The notes beneath the pieces were generated by a model. It saw only the letters and a program-made list of their open reading frames with translations. It ran no database searches and was not told where the DNA came from. A stretch of 64,000 bases of DNA from positions 1-64,000 of the forward strand of contig JAAWDH010000040.1 in NCBI GenBank assembly GCA_022793675.1, written 5' to 3'. The DNA is from Oscillospiraceae bacterium (GTDB lineage Bacteria; Bacillota; Clostridia; Oscillospirales; Ruminococcaceae). Position numbers and translations under genes: made by a program. Shown in pieces: positions 33,489-41,081 of the stretch (the stretch's first letter is position 1; each line of letters starts with the position of its first letter).

Positions 33489-34154
33489 ATGCGCTTTGGT
33501 TTGCTGCGCCCCTTTGACGGGGTTATTTTTGATTTAGATGGGACGCTGCTGGATTCGCTGGGGATGTGGAGCCAGGTCGACCAGGACTTCCTGTCCAAGC
33601 GGGGCATTCCGGTGCCTGACGACTACATGGAAGCGTTAAATCCGCTGGGGCTTCAGGAGGCCGCCGTTTACACCATCCGGCGCTTTGGGCTTCCTGAAAC
33701 GCCGGAAGCGGTGCTGGCCGAATGGCGGGGGATGGTCAAGGCACATTACCTGGAGGATATCCGCCCCAAGCCGGGTGCTAGGCAGCTGCTGGCGCAGCTT
33801 GAACTGATGGGTGCGCCGATGGCTGTGGCGACGGCGCTTTCCGAGGAAATGGCGCTGCCTTGCCTGGAACGCTGCGGGCTGCGGCAGTTTTTCGGCGCAG
33901 TGGTTACCGCCAATGCGCCGGGCATGGCCAAGCACCTGCCGGCTATCTGGCAGAAGGCGGCGGCAGCGGTTTCGCTGCCGGCGGAGCGCTGCGTAGCCCT
34001 TGACGACACCGCCCCATCCATTTTGGGGGCCAAGGCCGCCGGGATGCAGGTAGTCGGGATATTCGACCCCCTTTCCAGTTCCCGCGAGGCGTTGGAAAAA
34101 GCCGCCGACGCGGTTGTCGACGGCTTTGGCAGGCTGATGGCCGGTATCCATTAG
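33489..34154 (+). CDS. HAD-superfamily hydrolase, beta-phosphoglucomutase-like
   Basis: 221 residues. Motif I FDLDGTLLDSLGMW, with the nucleophile Asp near residue 15, motif II VATALS, and motif III/IV ALDDTAPSILGAKAAGMQVVG are all present. The helical cap after motif I places it with phosphoglycolate phosphatases and beta-phosphoglucomutases. It is probably a soluble sugar-phosphate phosphatase. It is convergent with spoIIE, whose stop lies 8 nt away, leaving no room for a separate terminator. Confidence 0.9.
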   Translation: MRFGLLRPFDGVIFDLDGTLLDSLGMWSQVDQDFLSKRGIPVPDDYMEALNPLGLQEAAVYTIRRFGLPETPEAVLAEWRGMVKAHYLEDIRPKPGARQLLAQLELMGAPMAVATALSEEMALPCLERCGLRQFFGAVVTANAPGMAKHLPAIWQKAAAAVSLPAERCVALDDTAPSILGAKAAGMQVVGIFDPLSSSREALEKAADAVVDGFGRLMAGIH

Positions 34155-34161
34155 CAGGCGG

Positions 34162-36495
34162 TCAGACCACGGTCAGGCGCATAACCGCCGTGGTGATGTC
34201 GTCCCCAGGCAGCCCGTTCTGCCGCCTTGCGCCGCTGGCGAGCCGTTTGGCGGCGGCTTCGGCGGTCATACCGCTGCAGGCAGCGACTTCTTCCCGCATC
34301 CAGCTTTCATCGACAGCCATTGCGCCGTCGGTGACCATGACCACCATGTCCCCGGCCTTCAGATGCACCATCTGCCGGTCGTAGCGCACCCCTTGGAGGA
34401 TGCCCATCGGCAGCGAGCGCCCGCCGACGACAGTTACTTTTCCTTCACGGCAGAGGAAGGAGCTGACGGCCCCCGCCTTTAAAAATTCCATCCGCCCAGT
34501 GTAAAGGTCGATGCAGCCGATGTCCAGCGTCGCCAGCGTTTCGTCGCCGGCCTTGCAGAGCAGGGCGCTGTTGATCAGCTTTAAAGCTGCTTCAAAGCCA
34601 AAGCCCGCCTTTAAAAGCTTCATCACGAAACTGCAGGTCATGATGGAATCGACGGCGGCCCGCCCGCCGCTGCCCATGCCGTCGCTGAGGACAAGGTGGA
34701 AGTAGCCGCGGCTGTCGGTAAAGGTGTCGCAGCAGTCGCCGGAAATACGGCCGTCGCCGGCGTTTAGCTGGGCGGTCCCCATTTCGATGGCAAACCGCGC
34801 CCGTTCGCAGAAGGTAATCCGCGTTTCTTCGCCGGCGGTAACCGCGCTGGGCAGGGCAAAGGGCCGTTCCAGCAGCACCGACAGCAGCTTTGCAATGCCT
34901 GCGCCGTCCCCTTTGAGAGGTGTTTTCTGTACGACTTCCACCCGCATCCGGTCATATTGGTCGACTAGGCACCAGACTTCCTCTGGGCGTTCGCCTTCTT
35001 CCAGCAGCAGCGCCATCGCTTCCCCAGCCTTTTCGCTGTCTAAGCGGCGGATGCCTGCCATTTCCTCGCCCAGCTCCAAGAGCAGCTCCGCCACCCCTTC
35101 CAGCTGCTCGGAGGCGACTTGTTTGGCTTCCATCACCTTGCGGCTGGCCGCCTCGCGGGAGGTGTACTCCTGGTAATAGCTGTTGACAGTGCGCAGGATT
35201 TCGTCCGACTTGGGACATTTGCCGGAAAAATAAGCCGGCAAATCGTCCTTGGCAGCGTAACCTTTTTGCTTCAGCACCGGCGTAAAGCGCCCAAAGGCAT
35301 CCATTGTCTGGCTGTAGGCAGTCTCCCAGCAGAACAGCTTCAGCCCGCATTTGCGGCAGACCCGGTCGGCTGTACGGTCGTAGACGTTCTCCATGCTGCA
35401 CACGCCTGTTGCGTAAAGTTTTTGCGACACGGCGTCCACCGCCCCGCGGATATCCTCCAAGGTTTCGGCCGAGAACCGCAGCCTGGCAGCCATCCGTGCA
35501 GCGTCGGCAGGGTCCTTTTTTATTTTCTCCTCAGATTTTTGAGGGATCAGCGTCAGCGCCCCCTCGGGCAGCAGCAGAAAGATTGCCGTCCCGAATAGCT
35601 GCCCCAGCGCGCCCTGCAAGGCTGCGCCGCCGGTGAGCATCGCGCCGGCCAGCCCAATCAGCAGGCAGAGGATGCCTTGGCGCACCCGGCCCGCTTTGGC
35701 AAACTGCCCTGACCAGAAGGCGGATGCGCCGTATATCCCGGCGCTGACGGTCAGGCTGGGGTCGGAAAGGGTCATCGCTGCGCCGCAGCAGGCGGCGGCC
35801 GACAAGGCGCTTTGCGGCCCGCGGCGGGCCGCAATAGCGGGCAGCAGCAGGCAGACCAGCACCTGGCCAAGGTTTACCGCCGAAAGCTCCAATTGGCAAA
35901 GCCCTGTGAGAAAAGTCAGCGAGAGCAAAATAAGGCTCATCCGCTGGACAGCGCCAGTGCTGCCGCTGCTGAAGCTCCGCCGCGTCCCGGAATAGGGGCT
36001 GCCCAGTAAAAAATTCCCGGCATGGAAGGCAAAATAGCAAAGCGCCCCCCCAAGCGCGGCCTCGGCTAGGCAGAACACTAGGTCAACTGTACCAAAGCCG
36101 CCCAAAATGCTGCGGGCCGATAGGCAAGCCCCCAGCACCAGCGCCGCCGATGCCGAAAGGAAGGTCGTGCTGCTGCGGAACCGCGGCAGGTCGCTGACCA
36201 GCAGCTTGACCCCCAGCGCGCAGATCAGCGCCACCATCCGCGCCAGGTTCTCTTCAAACCCGCCTAGCAGGCAGTACCCTGCAAGGCTGCCGCCGAACGC
36301 CGCCAGCGAAAAGTTCCCCGGCAGCGCCAGCGTCAGCGCCGTGCCAAAGGGCGAAAGCCCCCCCGGCAGCCGGATGCCGCAGGCCAGCATGGCCGCTGCA
36401 AAGGCGGTCCCCAGCCGCAGCCCTGCCGCGATGCTCTGCCTGGGCAGCTGCCGTTCGATTGCTTGTCCGATCCGAGCAAATATTGGTCCTCGCAT
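34162..36495 (-). CDS. spoIIE: Stage II sporulation protein E
   Basis: 777 residues, close to the family length. The N-terminal 320 residues contain about ten hydrophobic segments. A central region (about 330-560) includes CSMENVYDRTADRVCRKCG, a Cys-rich motif typical of SpoIIE. The C-terminal PP2C phosphatase domain carries ISGDCCDTF, LVLSDGMGSGGRA near residue 600, and MVTDGAMAVDES. SpoIIE dephosphorylates SpoIIAA to release sigma-F in the forespore and localises to the polar septum. It is the best evidence for endospore formation. Confidence 0.96.
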   Translation of the reverse strand: MRGPIFARIGQAIERQLPRQSIAAGLRLGTAFAAAMLACGIRLPGGLSPFGTALTLALPGNFSLAAFGGSLAGYCLLGGFEENLARMVALICALGVKLLVSDLPRFRSSTTFLSASAALVLGACLSARSILGGFGTVDLVFCLAEAALGGALCYFAFHAGNFLLGSPYSGTRRSFSSGSTGAVQRMSLILLSLTFLTGLCQLELSAVNLGQVLVCLLLPAIAARRGPQSALSAAACCGAAMTLSDPSLTVSAGIYGASAFWSGQFAKAGRVRQGILCLLIGLAGAMLTGGAALQGALGQLFGTAIFLLLPEGALTLIPQKSEEKIKKDPADAARMAARLRFSAETLEDIRGAVDAVSQKLYATGVCSMENVYDRTADRVCRKCGLKLFCWETAYSQTMDAFGRFTPVLKQKGYAAKDDLPAYFSGKCPKSDEILRTVNSYYQEYTSREAASRKVMEAKQVASEQLEGVAELLLELGEEMAGIRRLDSEKAGEAMALLLEEGERPEEVWCLVDQYDRMRVEVVQKTPLKGDGAGIAKLLSVLLERPFALPSAVTAGEETRITFCERARFAIEMGTAQLNAGDGRISGDCCDTFTDSRGYFHLVLSDGMGSGGRAAVDSIMTCSFVMKLLKAGFGFEAALKLINSALLCKAGDETLATLDIGCIDLYTGRMEFLKAGAVSSFLCREGKVTVVGGRSLPMGILQGVRYDRQMVHLKAGDMVVMVTDGAMAVDESWMREEVAACSGMTAEAAAKRLASGARRQNGLPGDDITTAVMRLTVV

Positions 36496-36716
36496 TTTTC
36501 TCCGTCCTTTTTGTCCCGATTATCCTGATTGTATAGAAAAGCTTTTGTTTCAGTATAATCCAGGTCAAATGCGGATACTGTCGCCTTCTGACTATACGCT
36601 CTGTTTTTTAAATGGATAGGAAAAGACAAAAGATACGGAAGATATGACAATTTTTGACTGGCTGCCGACTGAAAAAGCCGTATCATTTTGCCTCGTCAAA
36701 AGGACCTAATCCGTCA

Positions 36717-36803
36717 AAATAAAAGATAACCTGCTAAGCCTGCCCAGGCCCAGTCAGGTTATCTTTTCCTATTTGTGCAGCGTTCGTCTATTTACGACGC
36801 CCT
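36717..36803 (-). ncRNA. Small-RNA-like unit, copy 1
   Basis: On the minus strand a promoter (TTGACA 36832-36837, 16 nt, TACAAT 36810-36815) is followed about 35 nt later by a terminator hairpin AAAAGATAACCTG/CAGGTTATCTTTT and a T-run. The transcript of about 87 nt has a short 5' hairpin-prone part (GGGCGTC/GACGAACGC) and no plausible reading frame. Same architecture as 37288-37371 and 37800-37887, though the terminator stem sequence differs. Confidence 0.5.
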
Positions 36804-36885
36804 ATTTTTATTGTACCTGCCCGCGTCGATTTGTCAAGCTATTTTCAGTGTTTTGTCGGGGCAGCAGCATTTAAAAAATCTGGAA

Positions 36886-37150
36886 GAGTACGGGTCGCTT
36901 TTGAAAAAGCTCCGCAAAACTTTTAATCGCCAGGGTAGCTGTCAGCACAGATTGGCACGCCTACTGCGTCGATAGCTATTACTGACCAGCCGCGACAGAA
37001 ACGCTGTGGGTTTTTATGTCAGAAATCCGGCTTGCTGGATTTCCGGCGCGAATTGTCTGCCGGCACAACCGGCCGCTTTTGAAAAAGCTCCGCAAAACTT
37101 TTAATCGCCAGGGTAGCTGTCAGCACAGATTGGCACACCTACTGCGTCGA
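36886..37150 (+). repeat. Mosaic intergenic repeat, type A, internally duplicated
   Basis: The module CTTTTGAAAAAGCTCCGCAA through CCTACTGCGTCGATA (about 75 bp) occurs twice, near 36896 and 37072, separated by the AAATCCGGCTTGCTGGATTT hairpin and GCGAATTGTCTGCCGGCACA. Nothing gene-like was seen in the rest of 36496-37287 apart from small RNA copy 1. Confidence 0.8.
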
Positions 37151-37287
37151 TAAATTCTACCATTTTTATATGCTGTTGCCCTGAGCGTTTTGTTATCGCA
37201 GGAAATCTGTTTTCTTCGGAAAGCTAGCCCTCAAAAGGAAGCGTTGCGATGTTGCCATCATCCTCACAGAATTTCTCGTGGCAACCA

Positions 37288-37371
37288 ATAAAAAATGATG
37301 ACCCGCTGAACCGACCAAAGTGACGCGGGCCATCATTTCCAAATCACGGAGGCGACATTGGTACGCCTTAT
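37288..37371 (-). ncRNA. Small-RNA-like unit, copy 2
   Basis: The minus-strand promoter is near-consensus: TTGACA (37401-37406), 17 nt, TATAAT (37378-37383). About 80 nt are transcribed, ending in hairpin AATGATGGCCCGC/GCGGGTCATCATT followed by TTTTTT. The loop contains ACTTTGGT. The promoter is back-to-back with the plus-strand promoter at 37426. Confidence 0.55.
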
Positions 37372-37425
37372 ATTTTTATTATAACCTGAAAATGTCAATT
37401 TGTCAAGCTATTTTCAACATTTTGT

Positions 37426-37454
37426 TTGACAAAATTCAGGAAATCTGCTATAAT
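37426..37454 (+). promoter_or_regulatory. Promoter of the 37499 gene
   Basis: TTGACA (37426-37431), 17 nt, TATAAT (37449-37454). Divergent from the small-RNA promoter at 37378-37406, with only 19 bp between the two -35 elements. Confidence 0.85.
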
Positions 37455-37498
37455 AAAGGCGGACAGGACGTACCTTTATATGAATCAGGATTTCGAGG

Positions 37499-37804
37499 AT
37501 GGGCATTACAATCGACGAGGCTAAACGGATAAGCCAAAAAATATCTTTGGCAAATGGCGTACCGGATGATACCCTAAGCGAAGATATCGCTGAAATCGCC
37601 TACCGTACCGATGTATTTGAATGCGGCGATACACCGGTAATTGACCGGCATATCGATATTGATTATTCTTTCGGCGACCACTACGAAGTCCATGAAGACG
37701 ATCCCTTGTTCCAATTTATTTGTACATTGTGCAGCCTATCATCCGCACAGGCAGAGGAAGAAGAAATAATCCTTTATCAAAATGAAGGGACAATAGGGGA
37801 ATAA
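37499..37804 (+). CDS. Small acidic protein of unknown function (101 aa)
   Basis: 101 residues, strongly acidic, no membrane segment. A promoter lies 45 nt upstream. The ribosome site is weak (CGAGG directly before ATG), so the start is not certain. A 14-codon frame (37480-37524) with a different register begins just before it and could be a leader. The stop overlaps the end of the antisense small-RNA unit at 37800-37887, whose terminator it would run into. Low GC relative to neighbours. Not identified. Confidence 0.6.
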   Translation: MGITIDEAKRISQKISLANGVPDDTLSEDIAEIAYRTDVFECGDTPVIDRHIDIDYSFGDHYEVHEDDPLFQFICTLCSLSSAQAEEEEIILYQNEGTIGE

Positions 37805-37887
37805 AAATGATGACCCGCTAAACCGACCAAAGTGACGCGGGCCATCATTTCCAAGTCACGGAGGCGGCCGTCTGTTGGCGCGCCTTA
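37800..37887 (-). ncRNA. Small-RNA-like unit, copy 3
   Basis: Minus-strand promoter TTGACA (37917-37922), 17 nt, TATATA (37894-37899). The transcript ends in the same hairpin as copy 2 (AATGATGGCCCGC/GCGGGTCATCATT) with a T-run. The leader GCGCGCCAACAGACGGCCGCC differs from copy 2 but keeps the GGCG...CGCC pairing. Confidence 0.5.
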
Positions 37888-37922
37888 TGCTTTTATATAG
37901 CCTAAAGGCACCGATTTGTCAA

Positions 37923-38126
37923 GGTTTTTTGCGCAAGGGAGGCGGTTGTGCTGGCGGCCTTAACGAACTATCCGGCAATAGCAGGGAAGACGGCTGCCGG
38001 CGGCAACCAGAACCTGTTTTCCCAAAAAAGCTTGCAGTTATGCGGCTGCGGCATTGTGGCGGCGCTGGAGGGCGGCAGGCTGCAAATACAAAAACAGCCA
38101 TGATATGCGTTGGCTGCGCCAGAGGG
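37923..38126. other. Gap with no recognised feature
   Basis: About 200 nt between the third small-RNA unit and the Fur-family gene. GC-rich, with open frames but no ribosome site or recognisable protein motif. I see nothing functional here. Confidence 0.5.
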
Positions 38127-38537
38127 TCAGGGCTGCCCGGCGGTTAAAAGGGTAATGTCCACCCGCTTGACTTGGACGCCCTTGACGGGGTGGGCGTCCA
38201 GATAATCCCGCACAAGCTGCAACAGCTCGCCGTCGTCGTAGTCGGCGACAGCGCGGGTGGCGGCGTCGCAGAGGTGGACGTGCTCATAGGTATTGATGTC
38301 GTAAATCACCGGTTCGCCGGCGGCGCTGACCCGGCTGACGATGCCGCAGCGCTCGAAAAGATTCAAGGTATTATAAATGCTGGCGGAGGTCATGCTTACC
38401 TGCCGTGCGGCGAGTTCGGCCCCGAGCTCTTCGGCGGTAAGGTGGGTATTCAGCTCCATCAGCAGCCGCAGGATTTCCAGCCGCGGCTTGGTAACGCGAA
38501 GGTTGTTTTTGACAAGGATCGAGGCGGTCTGATCCAT
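38127..38537 (-). CDS. Fur/PerR-family metal- or peroxide-responsive repressor
   Basis: 136 residues; start at 38537 after AAAGGAGCG. The winged helix LRVTKPRLEILRLLMELNTH and MTSASIYNTLNLFERCGIV is typical of Fur proteins. The metal region YEHVHLCDAATRAVADYDD keeps the His pair, but the usual structural-zinc C-x-x-C pairs are absent, so it belongs to the group without that site. Its promoter is overlapped by an AT-rich near-palindrome, suggesting autoregulation. Whether it senses iron, manganese or peroxide cannot be decided. Confidence 0.88.
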   Translation of the reverse strand: MDQTASILVKNNLRVTKPRLEILRLLMELNTHLTAEELGAELAARQVSMTSASIYNTLNLFERCGIVSRVSAAGEPVIYDINTYEHVHLCDAATRAVADYDDGELLQLVRDYLDAHPVKGVQVKRVDITLLTAGQP

Positions 38538-38566
38538 GGCTGTCCACGCTCCTTTTATCCTTTTTA

Positions 38567-38611
38567 AAATAATTCTGAATTTATTATACCGTAAAAACCG
38601 CTTCCTGTCAA
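38567..38611 (-). promoter_or_regulatory. Promoter and Fur/PerR-like box
   Basis: Minus strand: TTGACA (38606-38611), 17 nt, TATAAT (38583-38588). Directly downstream, AAATAATTCTGAATTTATT (38567-38585) is a near-palindrome resembling Fur-family boxes. Confidence 0.65.
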
Positions 38612-38700
38612 GTAAAAGTTCAACCCCTCTTTTATTTTTGGCATGGGCGGGAAAAATACCAGATAATAACAGTTCCACAAACTGGGATTTGGAGGAAAAA

Positions 38701-39381
38701 ATGGATAGGCCAATTACAACGCTATTTATGCTTATGTCGGTTGACGGGAAAATCAGCACCGGCGCGACGGACGATTTGGACGTCGATAAAGACTTCCCTC
38801 AAATCGCAGGCGTGAGGGAGGGCCTGCACCAATATTATGAGATAGAGCAGACAACGGACCTGTGGTCGCTCAACTCTGGCAGGGTACAGGAGAAGATGGG
38901 CGTCAATGCCAAGGGAATGCCGGATAAAACCCCTGTTTCCTTTGTGCTAGTTGACAACAGCCATTTGACCGAACAGGGTATCCGCTATTTCTGCGCGCTG
39001 TCAAAGGAATTCGTGCTGCTCACATCCAATGCACGCCATCCGGCGTTTCAGGTGGATGAAGGCAACCTTCACATTCTCTATCAAAGCGAGCTGTCTTTGG
39101 CGGACGCCCTTGCAAAGCTCAAGTCGGAGTTTGGATGCCAAAGGCTCACCATACAAAGCGGCGGCACGTTAAACGGGCTGTTCCTTCGGGAAAAACTGTT
39201 CGACTATGTTGATATTGTCGTTGCCCCCGTTTTAATTGGCGGCAAGGATACGGCCACCCTGATTGACGGGAAACCCTTGCTGTCAAACAGCGAGTTATCA
39301 CAGTTAGGGGTGCTGGAATTACAAGAATGTACGGTTTTAGAGGAATCGTATATCAGGTTACGCTACAAGGTAGTCCATTAA
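38701..39381 (+). CDS. RibD C-terminal / dihydrofolate reductase-like protein
   Basis: 226 residues; start at 38701 after GGAGGA. The N-terminus RPITTLFMLMSVDGKIST and the C-terminal block LTIQSGGTLNGLFLREKLFDYVDI followed by VAPVLIGGKDTATL are hallmarks of the RibD_C/DHFR-like NADPH-dependent reductase fold. RibD reduces a riboflavin-pathway aminouracil; stand-alone members have varied reductase roles. No rib gene is nearby. It is transcribed divergently from the Fur-family gene, with 163 nt between the starts. Confidence 0.87.
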   Translation: MDRPITTLFMLMSVDGKISTGATDDLDVDKDFPQIAGVREGLHQYYEIEQTTDLWSLNSGRVQEKMGVNAKGMPDKTPVSFVLVDNSHLTEQGIRYFCALSKEFVLLTSNARHPAFQVDEGNLHILYQSELSLADALAKLKSEFGCQRLTIQSGGTLNGLFLREKLFDYVDIVVAPVLIGGKDTATLIDGKPLLSNSELSQLGVLELQECTVLEESYIRLRYKVVH

Positions 39382-39404
39382 GTATATGTTGCGGAGGGAT
39401 GGCG

Positions 39405-40043
39405 ATGCACAATCAACAGGGGCAGGACGGGGCGCGGCAGCTGTTCCAGTTTGAAAAGATACTGGCTGAAAGCTGCGGTTTCTCCAAAACCCGTTTCCAT
39501 CGGGTCGGGAGCGGGCGCTGGCAGGGCATCTATTGCCAGATCACCGAAAAATTCGCCGACAAGACCCGTACCTGGAAAAACGGCTTGCACTGGGCCAACA
39601 CAAACGGCTACAGCCCAAAAGCGATGGAAGAATTGCAGGGCTGCTTTTCAGCCGACCCTGAAAACTGGTTCCGTCTGCTGCCGGAGATGCTGCCGGAAAG
39701 CGGCGACGGGATGGTCTATTTCCTGCTGGATCTAGGCGGCGATTGGTACAGCGGTGAAAATTTCTGGCTTTTTGAGGTTGGCGTGCCAGAGCTTGTCAAA
39801 GCGCTGGATGTGCTGAACAAAAACCATTTCCTGGGCCTAGGCTGGCCAGATTATTATATTGCGTCCAAGAAATTTGACTGGATAATCGGCTATAACCACC
39901 ACGACATAGCATCCATCATCGGCAAGGGCGTCGCTGTTCCGGAAGATCCGGCGGCTTTCCTTAGCAAAACGGCCCAAAGCTGCCAGCGCGAGGGCTTTTC
40001 ACAACTGGTGACAGAGGGGGATTTCGCAACCTGCGGGCCGTGA
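39405..40043 (+). CDS. Conserved protein of unknown function (212 aa)
   Basis: 212 residues; the ATG at 39405 has GCGGAGGG 7 nt upstream. Trp/Tyr/Phe rich, without signal peptide. Segments such as LPESGDGMVYFLLDLGGDWYSGE followed by NFWLFEVGVPE, and GLGWPDYYIASKKFDWIIGYNHHD, suggest a compact alpha/beta fold seen in small cytosolic proteins encoded near toxins or immunity genes, but I cannot name a family. It follows the RibD-like gene by 23 nt and is probably cotranscribed. Confidence 0.8.
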   Translation: MHNQQGQDGARQLFQFEKILAESCGFSKTRFHRVGSGRWQGIYCQITEKFADKTRTWKNGLHWANTNGYSPKAMEELQGCFSADPENWFRLLPEMLPESGDGMVYFLLDLGGDWYSGENFWLFEVGVPELVKALDVLNKNHFLGLGWPDYYIASKKFDWIIGYNHHDIASIIGKGVAVPEDPAAFLSKTAQSCQREGFSQLVTEGDFATCGP

Positions 40044-40086
40044 CCAGAGCCGCTTTCCATAGGAAAGCTTCGATCTGTTGAGAAAC

Positions 40087-40120
40087 GCAAGTTTAAGCAA
40101 AAGCGAAACTTGCATTTTTT
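40087..40120 (+). terminator. Intrinsic terminator upstream of the phage-like cluster
   Basis: Stem GCAAGTTT/AAACTTGC followed by TTTTTT. Confidence 0.85.
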
Positions 40121-40264
40121 CGTATTCTCGTGAAAAGGAAATAAAACCCCGAAAACATAAAAATTCGTTCGGCATTCTTGCAGGGTTTGGCACTTTTTGG
40201 GTAAGAACTTTTATTCAATATAGAGAAAGCCCTCCATTTACTATGGAATAATACTCAAACAATG

Positions 40265-40293
40265 TTGACAAAGGAATTATTTTCGTGTATATT
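40265..40293 (+). promoter_or_regulatory. Promoter in front of the phage-like cluster
   Basis: TTGACA (40265-40270), 17 nt, TATATT (40288-40293), about 220 nt upstream of the first cluster gene. The rest of 40121-40510 has no gene; see the operator at 40385. Confidence 0.75.
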
Positions 40294-40384
40294 ATAGGCA
40301 TAAGCAAAACAAAAGAGCGAATCGGGTGAGCTAAAGGGCAGCTTTACATAACAAGCGATAAGCAAAAACGTCTCATTACAAAGA

Positions 40385-40400
40385 ATAAACATTCGTTTAT
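40385..40400 (+). promoter_or_regulatory. Palindromic operator candidate (LexA- or repressor-like)
   Basis: ATAAACATTCGTTTAT is a 6-4-6 palindrome. Its core AAAC-N4-GTTT is one base from the clostridial LexA pattern GAAC-N4-GTTT. It lies in the spacer of a second, weak promoter (TTACAA 40376-40381, TATATG 40398-40403), so a bound repressor would block it. Confidence 0.5.
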
Positions 40401-40510
40401 ATGTAGCGCACTTCCGTTTGCCAGAGGATGCTTTTTGATTTGCGAATGCCCCGGGAAACTGTTTCCTTGAAAAGAAAAAATATTTGGTCGAAATGTGAAA
40501 GGATAGTGGA

Positions 40511-40789
40511 ATGTTGTATCGGGTAGAACTCTGGCAGGATGGCCGGCGTATCCAAAGTAAAGATTTTGATTCGCTGGCGGAAACAAGGCGTTATTACCGA
40601 TGCTTTTTCCAGGACGATAGCCTTGGGGTAGAGCTTTATGAAAATGACTGCCGGTTACGGTACGTCGAGGCTTGGCGGCTGATGGGAGTCGGGCTGCGGC
40701 CTATGCGGTTCGGAAAGGGGAGAGGGTATGTCACGGAAAAAACTGACCCGCAAGCGGGTGGTGGATGCGATTGCCGATATCGCGTTTGA
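40511..40789 (+). CDS. Small protein at the head of the phage-like cluster
   Basis: 92 residues with GAAAGGA upstream. The first 60 residues (MLYRVELWQDGRRIQSKDFD and a Tyr-rich helix) look like a real small protein. The last 20 overlap the terminase small-subunit gene by 62 nt and are low-complexity, suggesting that the original stop was lost. No family recognised. It is the first open frame after the cluster promoter. Confidence 0.5.
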   Translation: MLYRVELWQDGRRIQSKDFDSLAETRRYYRCFFQDDSLGVELYENDCRLRYVEAWRLMGVGLRPMRFGKGRGYVTEKTDPQAGGGCDCRYRV

Positions 40790-41081
40790 CGACATCGGCC
40801 GCTATCTTGGTTATGAAACCGACGAGGAAGGCAAGGTGGTACTACGGGTGCGGGACAGCGCGGAGGTCGATACCCGCAACATCCAGGAAGTCAGCGTGGG
40901 CCGGGATGGCCGCCTGAGCTTTAAGCTCTACAGTCGGGAACGCGCCCTATATAAACTCCTAGACCTGGTGGAGCCAGACCGCGCGCCGGCAAAAAATGGG
41001 CTGTTGGCGGCGCTGCGGCAGTCAATGGAAGCCGATGCCGACAGCGGGGAGGATGAGCTTGAATTTCCTTTGTTTCAGTAA
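40728..41081 (+). CDS. Terminase small subunit-like protein
   Basis: 117 residues with GGGGAGAGGG upstream. The N-terminus SRKKLTRKRVVDAIADIAFD is a basic helix-turn-helix-like region, followed by an acidic C-terminus. Size, position directly before the large subunit and the KRVVDAIADIAFDDIGRYLG pattern fit the small, DNA-recognising terminase subunit of PBSX/Firmicute phages. It overlaps the terL start region by 23-29 nt. Confidence 0.7.
   Translation: MSRKKLTRKRVVDAIADIAFDDIGRYLGYETDEEGKVVLRVRDSAEVDTRNIQEVSVGRDGRLSFKLYSRERALYKLLDLVEPDRAPAKNGLLAALRQSMEADADSGEDELEFPLFQ

Noticed and set aside
37875-38147. Plus-strand frame of 90 codons before the Fur-family gene
   Set aside because: No ribosome site, Gly/Arg-rich composition typical of random GC-rich sequence, and it overlaps the third small-RNA promoter.
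40044-40510. Prophage attachment site left of the phage-like cluster
   Set aside because: I found no direct repeat shared with the sequence after the fibre gene, no tRNA end and no integrase.
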